A stretch of DNA of 64,000 bases from Corallococcus silvisoli (GTDB lineage: Bacteria > Myxococcota > Myxococcia > Myxococcales > Myxococcaceae): NCBI RefSeq assembly GCF_009909145.1, contig NZ_JAAAPJ010000008.1:186001-250000 (forward strand), given 5' to 3'. Under the pieces are notes generated by a model. That model was not told the origin of the DNA and did not search any database. It saw only the letters and a program-made list of their open reading frames with translations. A program made the position numbers and the translations under genes. Shown piece after piece: positions 38,463 through 47,366 of the stretch. The first letter of the stretch is position 1; the number at the start of each line of letters is the position of its first letter.

Positions 38463-39221
38463 TCAGCGCGGCATCCGGAGCTTGATGTTGAACGTGTAGG
38501 ACACATTCACCGGACGGCCCTGGAAGGTCATGGGCTGATACGTGCGCGAGTTGAGGGACGACAACACGGCGTCGTCCATGAACGGCAACCCCTTGAGGAT
38601 GCGGCAGTCCCGCACGCGGCCCTCCGAGGTGATGACGCACTTGGCGACGATGACGCCTTCCACGCCCGCGAGCTGCGCCTCCCGCGTGTAGCTGAACTGC
38701 GCGCCCTGGAGCATCACCGGCGGCGTCATCCCTCCCTGGAAGGGAAGCACCTCGGTGCCGGTGGGGCCGTCGGACACGAGCCCCTGCACGCCAATGGCGC
38801 CAATGGGGCTGGTGCTCGTCGGATCCCCGTTCGGGTCGCCCACCGGGTCGCTCGCTCCCGGATCCGTCGTGTTGGTCGTGTTCGCCGCGTCCGCCACGCT
38901 CGTCGGCCCCGGATCCGGCTTCGGCTCCGGCAGCGTCGTCGGCATCGGCCGCGGCTCGCGCGGGATGCGGTCAACGCGCGGCTTGGGCTTCGATGCCGGC
39001 GGGGTGGTCGGCTTCGGCTGCGCGGCTTGCTTCACGCCCTTCTGGATGGAGGGCGGGTTGAAGACGAGGACGGGAAGCTCCGGCTCGAGCGTCTCGGGCA
39101 GCCGGCCGGAGATGAAGAACACGAGGCCCAGGAGCCCCGCGTGCACGCTGATGGACACCCACGCGCCCGTGCCGAACCGTCCCGAGCGCAACCCTCGCCG
39201 TTCGATGACCGACTCAAACAT
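38463..39221 (-). CDS. tonB: TonB-family energy transducer
   Basis: 252 aa with the TonB layout: one N-terminal membrane helix (about residues 20-40), a Pro/Lys-rich periplasmic spacer (PKPTTPPASKPKPR, EPKPDPGP) and a C-terminal TonB domain from about residue 165 (GVEGVIVAKCVITSEGRVRDCR then SSLNSRTYQPMTFQGRPV). It would carry proton-motive energy from ExbBD to an outer-membrane receptor; none is encoded nearby. GGAGG eight bases before ATG 39221. Two cysteines in the C-terminal domain could form a disulfide. Confidence 0.9.
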   Translation of the reverse strand: MFESVIERRGLRSGRFGTGAWVSISVHAGLLGLVFFISGRLPETLEPELPVLVFNPPSIQKGVKQAAQPKPTTPPASKPKPRVDRIPREPRPMPTTLPEPKPDPGPTSVADAANTTNTTDPGASDPVGDPNGDPTSTSPIGAIGVQGLVSDGPTGTEVLPFQGGMTPPVMLQGAQFSYTREAQLAGVEGVIVAKCVITSEGRVRDCRILKGLPFMDDAVLSSLNSRTYQPMTFQGRPVNVSYTFNIKLRMPR

Positions 39222-39338
39222 CTGACCCGCCTCCTGGTTGGGGCGGACGCTCCAGGCGTCCCGTCCCCTCAAGAAGCAACGTACGGAGTCGCGAGGCCCA
39301 GAGGGCCGACAGCGCTCCATGTCTTGGTCATCGTTCGG

Positions 39339-40061
39339 TCATGACGTGCCGCCGCCCAGCACTTCCATGCGGTAGCCCACGCCGCGCAGCGTGTGGATGG
39401 TGAAGCCCGACGTGCTCGTCCACCCGAGCTTCTTCTTCAGGTTCGACACGAAGTTGTCCACCGTGCGCGGATCCACGACGACGTCGCGGCCCCACACCGC
39501 GTCCAGGATCTCTCCTCGGGGAAGCGCGCGGTCGCGGTGCCGCAGCAGGTACGCCAGCAGGTCGAACTCCGTGCGCGTCAGGTCCAGCTCTCCGCCGTCC
39601 GTCCGCAGCACCGCCCTGCGGCCCAGGTCCAGCGTGAAGGTCCCGAAGGTCATCACCTGTGGCGGCGCCGTGCCGGACCTGCGCACCAGGGCCCGCACGC
39701 GCGCCAGCAGCTCGCGCAGCCGGTAGGGCTTGGTGAGGTAGTCCTGCGCGCCGGCCTCGAAGCCGCGCACCAGGTCGTCCTCCAGCGAGCGCGCGGTGAG
39801 CATCAGCACCATGCTCTTGACGCCCTCCGCGCGCAGCCGGCGGCAGAAGCCGTAGCCGTCCTCGCCCGGCAGCATCACGTCCAGGATGAGCAGGTCGAAC
39901 GCCTTCGCCTGGAGGTGGGGCGCCGCGTCCTTCGCGGAAGGGGCGTCCGTCACGTCGTAGCCCTCGTCGCGCAGGTTGTCGCGCAGGCCCAGGCGCAGGT
40001 TGGCGTCGTCCTCGACGATGAGGATGGAGGGGCGGGTGGAGGAATGCGTCTGCGTCGTCAT
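39339..40061 (-). CDS. OmpR-family response regulator
   Basis: 240 aa: receiver domain with ILIVEDDANLRLGLRD at the N-terminus, phospho-acceptor Asp in DLLILDVMLPGEDGY and the switch Lys in YLTKPYRLREL, then a winged-helix DNA-binding domain (DLTRTEFDLLAYLLRH, DPRTVDNFVSNLKKKLG, IHTLRGVGYRM). Its ATG overlaps the kinase stop by 4 nt, so it pairs with the kinase encoded upstream. TonB follows on the same strand after 117 nt and is a possible target, which is only inferred from position. Confidence 0.95.
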   Translation of the reverse strand: MTTQTHSSTRPSILIVEDDANLRLGLRDNLRDEGYDVTDAPSAKDAAPHLQAKAFDLLILDVMLPGEDGYGFCRRLRAEGVKSMVLMLTARSLEDDLVRGFEAGAQDYLTKPYRLRELLARVRALVRRSGTAPPQVMTFGTFTLDLGRRAVLRTDGGELDLTRTEFDLLAYLLRHRDRALPRGEILDAVWGRDVVVDPRTVDNFVSNLKKKLGWTSTSGFTIHTLRGVGYRMEVLGGGTS

Positions 40062-41887
40062 CTGCGTGTCTCGGGAAAGGTCAGCGCGAAGGTGGTGCCC
40101 TCCGGGCTGGAGGAGGCCACCTGGATGCTGCCCTGGTGCAGGCCCATGATTCTGCGGCACAGCGCCAGCCCCAGGCCACTGCCGTGCACTTCCGGCCCGG
40201 GCTGCGTCAGCCGGTAGAAGTCCTGGAAGACGCGCTCCCACTCCTCCGGGGGGATGCCCACGCCGTTGTCGCTGAAGAGCACCGTGGCGCCGTAGCCCGG
40301 CTGCGGATACGCACGCACGGTGAGCACCACCGGGCTGCGCTGGTTGTAGAGGCAGGCGTTGCGGCCCAGGTTGGCGAAGAGCATCCGGACGAGCGACGCG
40401 TCCGCGTCCAGCTCCACGTCCTCCACCTCCGAGCGCAGCTCCACCGGCACCGTGATGGCGTCCTGCAGGTCGTCCCGCAGCGTGCCCACCGCCTCTTCCA
40501 AGCGGACCCTCGCGGGCCTCAGCGCCCACCGCCCCTTGTCGATGCGGTTGAACGACAGGATGTTCTCCACCAGGAAGTGCAGGCCCTCCGCCGCGCGCAC
40601 GATGCGGGTGGGGTAGTCCGCGGCCTCCGGGCTGTGGCCCAGCCTGCGCTCCAGCGTCTCGCCCAGCAGGCGGATGGACGCGAGCGGCGTGCGCAGCTCA
40701 TGCGACACCGTGGAGACGAAGTCGCTCTTGAGCTCCACGAAGCGGTACTTGCGCTGCTGGGCCACCACCGCCAGCGCGGCGATGGCCGACGCCAGCCCGC
40801 CGCAAGCCGCCACCAGCAGCGTCTTGAGGCCGTAGCGCGCCTCGATGTCCGCCTCCGCCGCGGCCCAGCCCGGCGTGGCCACCTCCAGCCCCGGCTGCGA
40901 CAGGGGCCGCACCACGCCTCCGGGGCCCAGCCGCACCTGGGCGTCCCTCGTGATGAGGTCCCTGGCGCGCAGCTCCCGCGTCACGTCCGCGAGCAGCGCG
41001 GGCAGGTCCACGGACAGTCCGCGCACCTGCTCGGCCGCGGGCTCCACGTACCATTGCTCGGCCAGGAGCGTGGGGCCCTCCAGCGCTTCGGGCATCACCA
41101 GCGCCCCCGCGCCCGCCTCCTGCACGCGCGCCTCGAACGCGTCACTGGGCTCGTGCAGCAGCTGGCTCAACGCCACGATGCGCGTCTGGAGGAAGTCGAA
41201 GTCCGCCCGGGTGAGCCGGGGCCGCGCGCGCAGCAGGTCCCGCTGCAGGCCCGCGCCCCGCGCCATGCCCCCCAGCTCCTCCGGCAGGCCTTCGCGCACC
41301 AGCGACCGGATGAGGAACGGCGTCGCGTCCCCGCGTTGCAGGTGCTCCACCACGAGCAGCGTGAAGGGCAGCTCCTGCTCGGCTGGCAGCGGATGCGCGG
41401 CGTGGTAGCGCAGCAGCGCTTCCACCGCGGCGTTCGTGCGGCCCTCGTTGCCGGTGGCCAGGGCCGTCTCCACCGCGCGCAGCTTCGCCAGCCGCTCCTG
41501 GAAGGGCTGGGGCACGGGTCCATCCTCGAGCGCCCGGGCCAGGAACGCGTAGGTGACCTGCGCGGGGGCCTCCACGCCGTCCCGGAGCCGGTCCACGCGG
41601 GGCAGGAACTGGTGGCCCCGGAAGAGCAGGTAATAACCCTCCGCGGGCAGCAGCGGATCCCCCACGGCCGAGTTCAGGTTCGGCAACTGGGCCTTCATCC
41701 GCTGCGCGAGCGCGGTGCGCAGCGACTCCGCGGCGAGCTGTCCCAGCGCCTCACGCCCGGAGCGGACCTGCGCGCGGGCGTCCTCGCGCTCCTGGGTGAA
41801 GATGCGCTGAAGGCTCACCAACCCCCAGCCGAGGGCCAGCAGTCCACAACCCAGGGCCAGCAATGTGGGAAGGAGTCGGCGCAGCAT
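40058..41887 (-). CDS. Sensor histidine kinase with large extracytoplasmic domain
   Basis: 609 aa. TM1 at about residues 7-24, then an extracytoplasmic domain of about 320 residues with no known sensor motif, TM2 at about 345-370, and a HisKA domain with the H-box SDFVSTVSHELRTPLASIR, followed by HATPase (LGRNACLYNQRS, FSDNGVGIPPEEW, GSGLGLALCRRIM). The extracytoplasmic region is helical and Arg/Ala/Leu-rich. It forms an operon with the OmpR-type regulator (4-nt overlap). Divergent from a secreted Gly-rich protein gene 115 nt away, a plausible regulated gene. Confidence 0.93.
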   Translation of the reverse strand: MLRRLLPTLLALGCGLLALGWGLVSLQRIFTQEREDARAQVRSGREALGQLAAESLRTALAQRMKAQLPNLNSAVGDPLLPAEGYYLLFRGHQFLPRVDRLRDGVEAPAQVTYAFLARALEDGPVPQPFQERLAKLRAVETALATGNEGRTNAAVEALLRYHAAHPLPAEQELPFTLLVVEHLQRGDATPFLIRSLVREGLPEELGGMARGAGLQRDLLRARPRLTRADFDFLQTRIVALSQLLHEPSDAFEARVQEAGAGALVMPEALEGPTLLAEQWYVEPAAEQVRGLSVDLPALLADVTRELRARDLITRDAQVRLGPGGVVRPLSQPGLEVATPGWAAAEADIEARYGLKTLLVAACGGLASAIAALAVVAQQRKYRFVELKSDFVSTVSHELRTPLASIRLLGETLERRLGHSPEAADYPTRIVRAAEGLHFLVENILSFNRIDKGRWALRPARVRLEEAVGTLRDDLQDAITVPVELRSEVEDVELDADASLVRMLFANLGRNACLYNQRSPVVLTVRAYPQPGYGATVLFSDNGVGIPPEEWERVFQDFYRLTQPGPEVHGSGLGLALCRRIMGLHQGSIQVASSSPEGTTFALTFPETRR

Positions 41888-42002
41888 TCGCGTCCATACG
41901 GAGTGTAGCAGTGTCGGCGGGATTACGGGCCTTTGGCCCGCGGGATGAATAAATAGGAGCGGCCCCGCGTCCCCTCAGGGTCTGAAGATCGGAGACGAAG
42001 TC

Positions 42003-43361
42003 ATGGGTTCTCGATGGTGGGTCTGTTTGGTAGTCGGTCTGGCCACCCAGGGGGCGCTCGCGCAGACCGCACCGGTCGCCGCGGACGACTGGGGCGATGA
42101 TGCATACGGCGAGCAGTCCAACGCGGAGGATTCCGGGCCTGTCGCGCCCAGCCCGCCGCCCGACCTGCCGGCCGAGTCTCCGACCCCTCGCCCGTACGCC
42201 GGCGCGGTGTGGACGTCCGGGCACTGGTATTGGGATGGCGACCAGTGGCAGTTCAAGTCCGGAGGCTGGGTGGAGCGCATGCCCGGCTACCAGTACGTCA
42301 ATGGCTACTGGGCGCAGGACGAGGACGTCTGGCGCTGGGTGTCCGGCGGCTGGGCGCAGCAGGGCTCCACGGAGGTGGAGATTCCCGTGGAGGTCGCCAG
42401 CGAGGACGTGACGGCGACCCAGGCGCCGCCGCCGCTGCGCGTGGAGGCGCCTCCCCCCGCGCCGGCCACCGACTACACGTGGGCGCCGGGCTACTGGTAC
42501 TGGGGCGTCAACGGCTATGAGTGGATCTCGGGCTCGTGGATGGCGCCGCCGCGTCCAGGCCTGGTGTTCGTGTCGCCGCGCTGGATCCGCCGCGGGCCTT
42601 CCTACGTGTTCGTCGGCGGCGGCTGGGCGTGGAACGGCTCCGTGCGCGTCATCGTCCCGGTGTACCGCCACGCGAGCATCGCGGTGTCCTTCGGCCGCCC
42701 GAACCCCTTCCTGCGCACCTGGTATCGGTATCCGGGCGTGTCGTGGCGCTACTACGGCTACGGCTACCACCGCTACAACCCGGGCTACTACGGCGGCTAC
42801 CGGCGGCCGGGCAACTACTACGGCTCGCGCTCGCACCCGGCGTCACCCGGTCCCCGCTACCACCCGTCCAATGGCGGCTACGGCAATGGCCGCCCCGGTG
42901 GGGGCTACCACCCGTCGGGCGGCGGTAGGGGCGGAGGCAGCTCCAGCGGCGTCCACCAGCAGTCGAACGGCGGAAGCAGTGGCGGCTGGGGCGGCACCCG
43001 CGGGAGTCCCCCGGGTGGGCGTGGCTCGGGTGGCGGCGTCCATCAGACGAGCGGTGGCTCCAGCGGGTGGGGTGGGGGTTCGGGCGGCGGAGTTCGTTCG
43101 TCCGGAGGCGGCTGGGGTGGCGGTTCCGGCGGCGTCCGCTCGTCGAGCGGTGGCTCCGGTGGCGATTGGGGCGGCGGCGGTTCCGGCGGCGTCCGCTCGT
43201 CGAGCGGTGGCTCCAGTGGCGGTTGGAACGGCGGCGGTTCCGGCGGCGTCCATTCGTCGGGCGGCGGCTCGGGTGGCGGTTGGGGCGGCGGCTCCCACGG
43301 CTCGGGCCGTGGCGGTGGCGGCCACGGCGGTGGGGGTAGCCACGGTGGTGGCCACCGCTGA
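42003..43361 (+). CDS. Secreted YxW/Gly-Ser repeat protein
   Basis: 452 aa. Signal peptide about residues 1-20 (ending QGALAQ). Residues 60-230 have repeated aromatic units (WTSGHWYWDGDQWQFKSGGW, APGYWYWGVNGYEWISGSW) of the YXWGXW/WXW kind seen in surface proteins. Tyr/Arg/Gly-rich stretches follow, then from about residue 300 a Gly/Ser tail with direct repeats, ending in HGGGGSHGGGHR. It is probably a surface or matrix structural protein. A hairpin (41926-41940) lies upstream. No enzymatic motif. Confidence 0.82.
   Translation: MGSRWWVCLVVGLATQGALAQTAPVAADDWGDDAYGEQSNAEDSGPVAPSPPPDLPAESPTPRPYAGAVWTSGHWYWDGDQWQFKSGGWVERMPGYQYVNGYWAQDEDVWRWVSGGWAQQGSTEVEIPVEVASEDVTATQAPPPLRVEAPPPAPATDYTWAPGYWYWGVNGYEWISGSWMAPPRPGLVFVSPRWIRRGPSYVFVGGGWAWNGSVRVIVPVYRHASIAVSFGRPNPFLRTWYRYPGVSWRYYGYGYHRYNPGYYGGYRRPGNYYGSRSHPASPGPRYHPSNGGYGNGRPGGGYHPSGGGRGGGSSSGVHQQSNGGSSGGWGGTRGSPPGGRGSGGGVHQTSGGSSGWGGGSGGGVRSSGGGWGGGSGGVRSSSGGSGGDWGGGGSGGVRSSSGGSSGGWNGGGSGGVHSSGGGSGGGWGGGSHGSGRGGGGHGGGGSHGGGHR
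43119..43289 (+). repeat. 57-bp coding direct repeat, three copies
   Basis: Units start at 43119, 43176 and 43233 and encode GGSGGVRSSSGGSGGDWGG-like 19-residue modules with minor changes. High identity between units suggests recent expansion by slippage or recombination; the frame is retained. Confidence 0.85.
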
Positions 43362-43384
43362 AGGGTGAAGACCGATGGGCCGGG

Positions 43385-44413
43385 TCAGACCTCGACCTGG
43401 CCCATCAGCCACGCCTCCAGCTCCCCCAGCTCGCGCTCCTGGCTGGGGTGGCGGGCGCGGACCTCCGCGACGGCCTGCCGCATCCCGTCGCGGCTGTGCG
43501 GCTTGTTGACGAGCGCCGCCTGCAGGTCCTGCACGAGGTCCGGGTAGAGCGCATCCGAGAAGACCTGCGCGCGCGTGATGTGGCTGTTCTCCGTGTCGAC
43601 GTGGACCTCGAAGAAGCCCCACGACAGGTACTCCACCATCTGGTGGCTGAAGCGGGGCGCGTTGCCGAAGCGCCAGTCCCACGACGCATAGTGTTCGAAG
43701 GTGCGCTTGAGCGACGGCTGGCTTTCGAGGAACGACGGCTCCAGCAACTCCGGCTCCGCGGTGCCCCCGTGGAAGTCGCAGAAGGCGCCCATCATCGCCT
43801 TCACCAGGGCTTCGTGTGACGCGTCCGGCTGGAGGTCGCGGATGTTCATCACCCGCGAGCGCACCGACGCGCTGCCCTTGGACTCCAGCTTCTTGGGGTG
43901 CGGCGTGAGGTAGTTGGCCAGCCGCGACAGGTTGGCGTTGATGAGGAACGTGCCGTGGTGGAAGGCGCGGTCCTTCGTCTCGCGGTACGCGCTGCCGCTG
44001 ATCTTCCGGGGCCCGTCCTCCAGCGGAATCACCAGGTCGTTGCGCCCGGACGCCTGCGCCGTCACGCCCATCCGCGACAGCGCGTCCAACAGGATGGTGA
44101 TGTTCGCGGACTTGTTGTAGCCCTCCTTCGCGGACAGGAACGTGAAGCAGGTGTTGCCCAGGTCATGGAACACCGCGCCTCCGCCGCTCGTGCGCCGCGC
44201 GAGGAAGACCTGGTCCTCCTCCATCCGCTTGAGGTTGCACTCGGACCAGGGGTTCTGGTTGCGGCCGATGACGACGGTGTTGTCGTTGCGCCAGAGGAAG
44301 AGCGTCTGGGTGCGAGGGTCCAGCTCGCGGAAGATCCAATCCTCCGTCGCGAGGTTGAACCAGGGGTTGTACGTCTCCGACAGGAGGATGCGGACTCGCG
44401 GTGCTTGAGACAT
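43385..44413 (-). CDS. lplA: Lipoate-protein ligase A family protein
   Basis: Attaches free or activated lipoate to lipoyl domains of dehydrogenases. 342 aa; the signature RRTSGGGAVFHDLGNTCF is in the N-terminal half and the catalytic Lys in PRKISGSAYRE, followed by HHGTFLINANLSRLANYL. The C-terminal accessory domain (about residues 255-340) is present, as in E. coli LplA, which activates lipoate itself. ATG 44413 is close to the first conserved segment. Stand-alone gene; convergent with the repeat protein (gap 23 nt). Confidence 0.94.
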   Translation of the reverse strand: MSQAPRVRILLSETYNPWFNLATEDWIFRELDPRTQTLFLWRNDNTVVIGRNQNPWSECNLKRMEEDQVFLARRTSGGGAVFHDLGNTCFTFLSAKEGYNKSANITILLDALSRMGVTAQASGRNDLVIPLEDGPRKISGSAYRETKDRAFHHGTFLINANLSRLANYLTPHPKKLESKGSASVRSRVMNIRDLQPDASHEALVKAMMGAFCDFHGGTAEPELLEPSFLESQPSLKRTFEHYASWDWRFGNAPRFSHQMVEYLSWGFFEVHVDTENSHITRAQVFSDALYPDLVQDLQAALVNKPHSRDGMRQAVAEVRARHPSQERELGELEAWLMGQVEV

Positions 44414-44574
44414 GGGCGCGGAGCATAGCCGCTGGCCTCGCTCCCAAGGCACCTCCGCGCCGTCCGCCGGGGGACATCCCCCAGGGCCTCAGGGTGATGG
44501 CCTCGCGGCGCGTGGGTCGGGAGACTCGCTGTCCGTCGGGGGCGCGCGGGGCTTGTCGCGCCGGGGGGACGACC

Positions 44575-45345
44575 ATGCGTGGAGTGTTTTCCCTGTCACG
44601 GCCGCACGTGGGTGGGCCGGTGGTGTTGTGGGGTGGGGCGTTGCCGTCCGGAAGCCTCAAGTATCTCACCTTCGCGCGCTACCTGGCCGCGATGCCGCCG
44701 GGGGCTCGTGGGCTGGTGGAGGTGTCCGGTGCGTCCAGCGCCCTGGCCTTGGACCTCCTGGGCCGCGAGCGAGGCCTGCCCACGGTGGCGCTGACGGACG
44801 TCGTGGGGGAGGCGTACCTCCGGGACCACGGCTTCGGGGGGAAGGTGCGCCACGCGGACTCGCACGCGAGCATGTGGAAGCAGGCTCAGGACTTCGAGCG
44901 AGAGGGCTGGTGTTGGCCCCGGCAGCACACCAACGGCGCGCTGGTGGCGTGCGTGGAGTCCTGGGCGGCGAGCCTCCGCGCGCTGGTGTGCGAGCGCTTC
45001 CCGACGGTGCGGCACGTGGTGTGTGGCTTTGGCACGGGCGCGACGCTGGTGGGCCTGACGCGCGTGTTCACGGCCGGAGGCTTCACCGTCACCGGTCTGC
45101 AGCCGGCGCCCGGCAGGCCGCTGCCCGGCTGGCGCACGTGGGCGGGCCAGAACCTGGGGCAGGAGGACCTGTTCTTCGCGCACCACGCGCGCATCCCCCT
45201 CGCCACGGCGGCGCCCGCGTCCGACCCGTTCAACGCGCTCCTGGGCTGGGCCCGGGCCCGGCCCCATCCGGATCAGGTGCTCGTCATCGCGCACAACGCG
45301 CGCGAGCAGGCCGCCGTCGCGGAGCACGCCGCCGCGCGGGCCTGA
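44575..45345 (+). CDS. Fold-type II PLP enzyme-like protein
   Basis: 256 aa with the pattern of cysteine synthase/threonine synthase relatives in compact form: a candidate PLP Lys in LPSGSLKYLTFARYL, then a phosphate-loop-like VEVSGASSALALDLLGRERGLPT and a Gly-rich GFGTGATLVGLTRVF. The motifs differ from CysK (SGASS in place of SSGNTG), so substrate and even catalysis are uncertain. GGGGGG about 8 bases before ATG 44575 supports the start. Divergent from lplA (161 nt). Its last 62 nt overlap the convergent nucleotidyltransferase gene. Confidence 0.6.
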   Translation: MRGVFSLSRPHVGGPVVLWGGALPSGSLKYLTFARYLAAMPPGARGLVEVSGASSALALDLLGRERGLPTVALTDVVGEAYLRDHGFGGKVRHADSHASMWKQAQDFEREGWCWPRQHTNGALVACVESWAASLRALVCERFPTVRHVVCGFGTGATLVGLTRVFTAGGFTVTGLQPAPGRPLPGWRTWAGQNLGQEDLFFAHHARIPLATAAPASDPFNALLGWARARPHPDQVLVIAHNAREQAAVAEHAAARA

Positions 45346-46147
45346 CGGGAGGCGGTTGGCGGCGCGGGGGCGCAAGCCGCGCGCTCACCGCGGCCACTCC
45401 GTCGCGTGGGAACGCGGCCACGTGGGACAGCTCGCGCTCGGCCAGCCGCAGGAGCGTCCGCGCCAGTCCCGGTGAGTCGCCCTCCAGCGCCCGGGCCAGC
45501 TCGCCTCCGGTGCCCGGATACACCCGCTCCACGCGGCGCGGGGCATCCAACCCATCCAGCAGGGACGCCTCCGCGGCGGGGACGTGGCGGGCCAGCAGCA
45601 CGCGGAACAGACGCACCGCCTCCTCCAGCCGAGCGCGTCCGCTGAGCACCTCGCCGCGGGTGTGGCGCCCCAGGCCCACCAGCACCTGCGTGAGCCATTG
45701 GCCGAACAGAGAGGCGTCGTCCGGCGCCGTGCGCTGGAGCTCCGCCGCGGTGTCTCGCGCGCGCTCGTCCATCCGGTCCGCCACGCCGCCCCGGTCCAGG
45801 AGCACGCGGTAGCGATTGACTCGCGCGTACGCCAGCTCCTCCAAATCGAACACCGCGAACTCCAGCAGGTGCCCATCCCGGTACACGACCTTGAGGCCGT
45901 GGGCCGTCTCACGGAACGCCAGCGCGATGTCTTCCGCGCGCGGCAACCACGCGCGCTCCTGTCGCAATGTTTCAGCGTGTCCCGGCCACGCGATGGCGAA
46001 GAAGTCGTGGTCGCTGAAGGCGTCCGGCAGGTAGTCCCGCGCCGCCATTGAACCCAGCGCCACGAGCCCCCGGAAACGGCCGTCCGCGTCAGCCCTGCGC
46101 GTCAACTCCGTGGTGAAGGCCTGATAGGCGTCCGCGTCCAAGGGCAC
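45284..46147 (-). CDS. Nucleotidyltransferase-domain protein
   Basis: 287 aa with an N-terminal DNA-polymerase-beta-like nucleotidyltransferase fold: GLVALGSMAARDYLPDAFSDHDFFAI holds the Gly-Ser and the paired acids. The rest is helical, like aminoglycoside adenylyltransferase or HEPN-linked proteins, and ends in an Arg/Pro-rich tail that runs over the 3' end of the convergent gene. Start: GTG 46147 or TTG 46141; GAGGAG is better placed for TTG. Substrate unknown. The overlap with the convergent gene makes the C-terminal tail doubtful. Confidence 0.68.
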   Translation of the reverse strand: MPLDADAYQAFTTELTRRADADGRFRGLVALGSMAARDYLPDAFSDHDFFAIAWPGHAETLRQERAWLPRAEDIALAFRETAHGLKVVYRDGHLLEFAVFDLEELAYARVNRYRVLLDRGGVADRMDERARDTAAELQRTAPDDASLFGQWLTQVLVGLGRHTRGEVLSGRARLEEAVRLFRVLLARHVPAAEASLLDGLDAPRRVERVYPGTGGELARALEGDSPGLARTLLRLAERELSHVAAFPRDGVAAVSARLAPPRRQPPPVRPARRRAPRRRPARARCAR

Positions 46148-46229
46148 TCTCCTCTGGGCTGACCCCGCATCCTGCCCTCGCGACGCGAAGCGTTGGGTGT
46201 GGCGCGACGCGTTGAGAAGTGATTGCGCA

Positions 46230-46252
46230 TTGCGTCTCGATTCATGACGCAA
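46230..46252. promoter_or_regulatory. Inverted repeat, candidate operator
   Basis: TTGCGTC (46230-46236) and GACGCAA (46246-46252) form a 7-bp inverted repeat with a 9-nt spacer, in the unusually AT-rich 271-nt interval between the nucleotidyltransferase and lipase genes. Size and spacing suit a dimeric repressor or activator. No regulator gene is adjacent. Confidence 0.4.
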
Positions 46253-46418
46253 AGAGTCGCAGAGGGAAGAGAGGCTAGACACGCGCGGCTTGCATGATCC
46301 GGACCTGACATGCATTGCGGTTAAATCCGAGGTTGGCTTGATTTTTATCAGTGTCTCGCCTTATGGGCTGATTCGCGGGTCAACGTTTTCGATGATCCGC
46401 CCTCCCCCAGGAGCCTGT

Positions 46419-47348
46419 ATGCGAAACGCCGTCCGGACCCTCGTTCTGACTGTCGCGGTTCTTGCTGTTTGGGCGCGGCCTGCCCGTGCCGCGGATACGT
46501 ACACGCAGACGAAGTACCCCATCGTGCTGGCGCACGGCATGGCGGGTTTTGATTCGCTGTTCGGAGTGCTGGACTACTTCTACGGCATCGAGTCCGAGCT
46601 GAAGTCGGGCGGCGCGAAGGTCTACATCACGCACGTTCCGCAGTTCAACACGAGCGAGGCGCGCGGCGAGGCGCTGCTGGCGCAGGTGCAGGACGTGCTC
46701 GCGCGCTCTGGCGCGAAGAAGGTGAACCTCATTGGCCACAGCCACGGCGGCCTGGACGTGCGCTACGTGGCGGCGGTGCGGCCGGATCTCATCGCCTCGG
46801 TGACGACGGTGGGCACGCCGCACAAGGGCGCGGACCTGGCGGACTACCTGCGCTCCAACCTGAAGGGCGGCTCGTTCACGGAGAGCGTGCTGGCGTACTT
46901 CGCGAACAGCCTGGGCACCGTGCTGGGCCTGCTGTCCGGCCACACGCAGCCCCAGGACGCCATCGCCGCGCTGGGGGCGCTGAGCAAGACGGGCACGTCG
47001 CAGTTCACCACCAAGTTCCCCGCGGGCATCCCCACCTCGTCCTGCGGCAGCGGCGCGGCGACGGGCGCGCAGGGGCAGCGCTACTACTCCTGGTCCGGCA
47101 CCGACCCCTTCACCAACCTGTTCGATGCGTCGGACTACGCGCTGAAGCTGTCGTCCTTCTTCTACAGCGAGTCCAACGACGGCCTCGTGGGCCGCTGCAG
47201 CTCGCACTTCGGCACGGTGCTGCGTGACAACTACGACATGAACCACCTGGACGAGGTGAACCAGGTGCTGGGCCTCACCGCCTTCTTCACCGACCCGAAG
47301 TCGGTGTTCCGCAGCCAGGCGAACCGCCTGAAGGGCGCCGGCCTGTAG
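46419..47348 (+). CDS. Secreted triacylglycerol lipase (family I)
   Basis: 309 aa. Signal peptide about 1-25. The mature part matches the Pseudomonas/Burkholderia lipase family I: oxyanion segment VLAHGMAGFD, nucleophile S108 in LIGHSHGGLDVRY, catalytic Asp in ESNDGLVG and His in DMNHLDEVNQ. Two cysteines (TSSCGSG and GRCSSHF) are placed to form the stabilising disulfide. CAGGAG before ATG 46419. The next gene encodes the steric foldase such lipases need. Release probably by a type II system; a predation or nutrient role is likely for a myxobacterium (inference). Confidence 0.95.
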   Translation: MRNAVRTLVLTVAVLAVWARPARAADTYTQTKYPIVLAHGMAGFDSLFGVLDYFYGIESELKSGGAKVYITHVPQFNTSEARGEALLAQVQDVLARSGAKKVNLIGHSHGGLDVRYVAAVRPDLIASVTTVGTPHKGADLADYLRSNLKGGSFTESVLAYFANSLGTVLGLLSGHTQPQDAIAALGALSKTGTSQFTTKFPAGIPTSSCGSGAATGAQGQRYYSWSGTDPFTNLFDASDYALKLSSFFYSESNDGLVGRCSSHFGTVLRDNYDMNHLDEVNQVLGLTAFFTDPKSVFRSQANRLKGAGL

Positions 47349-47366
47349 TCCGTGGAGCCCTCCGCC

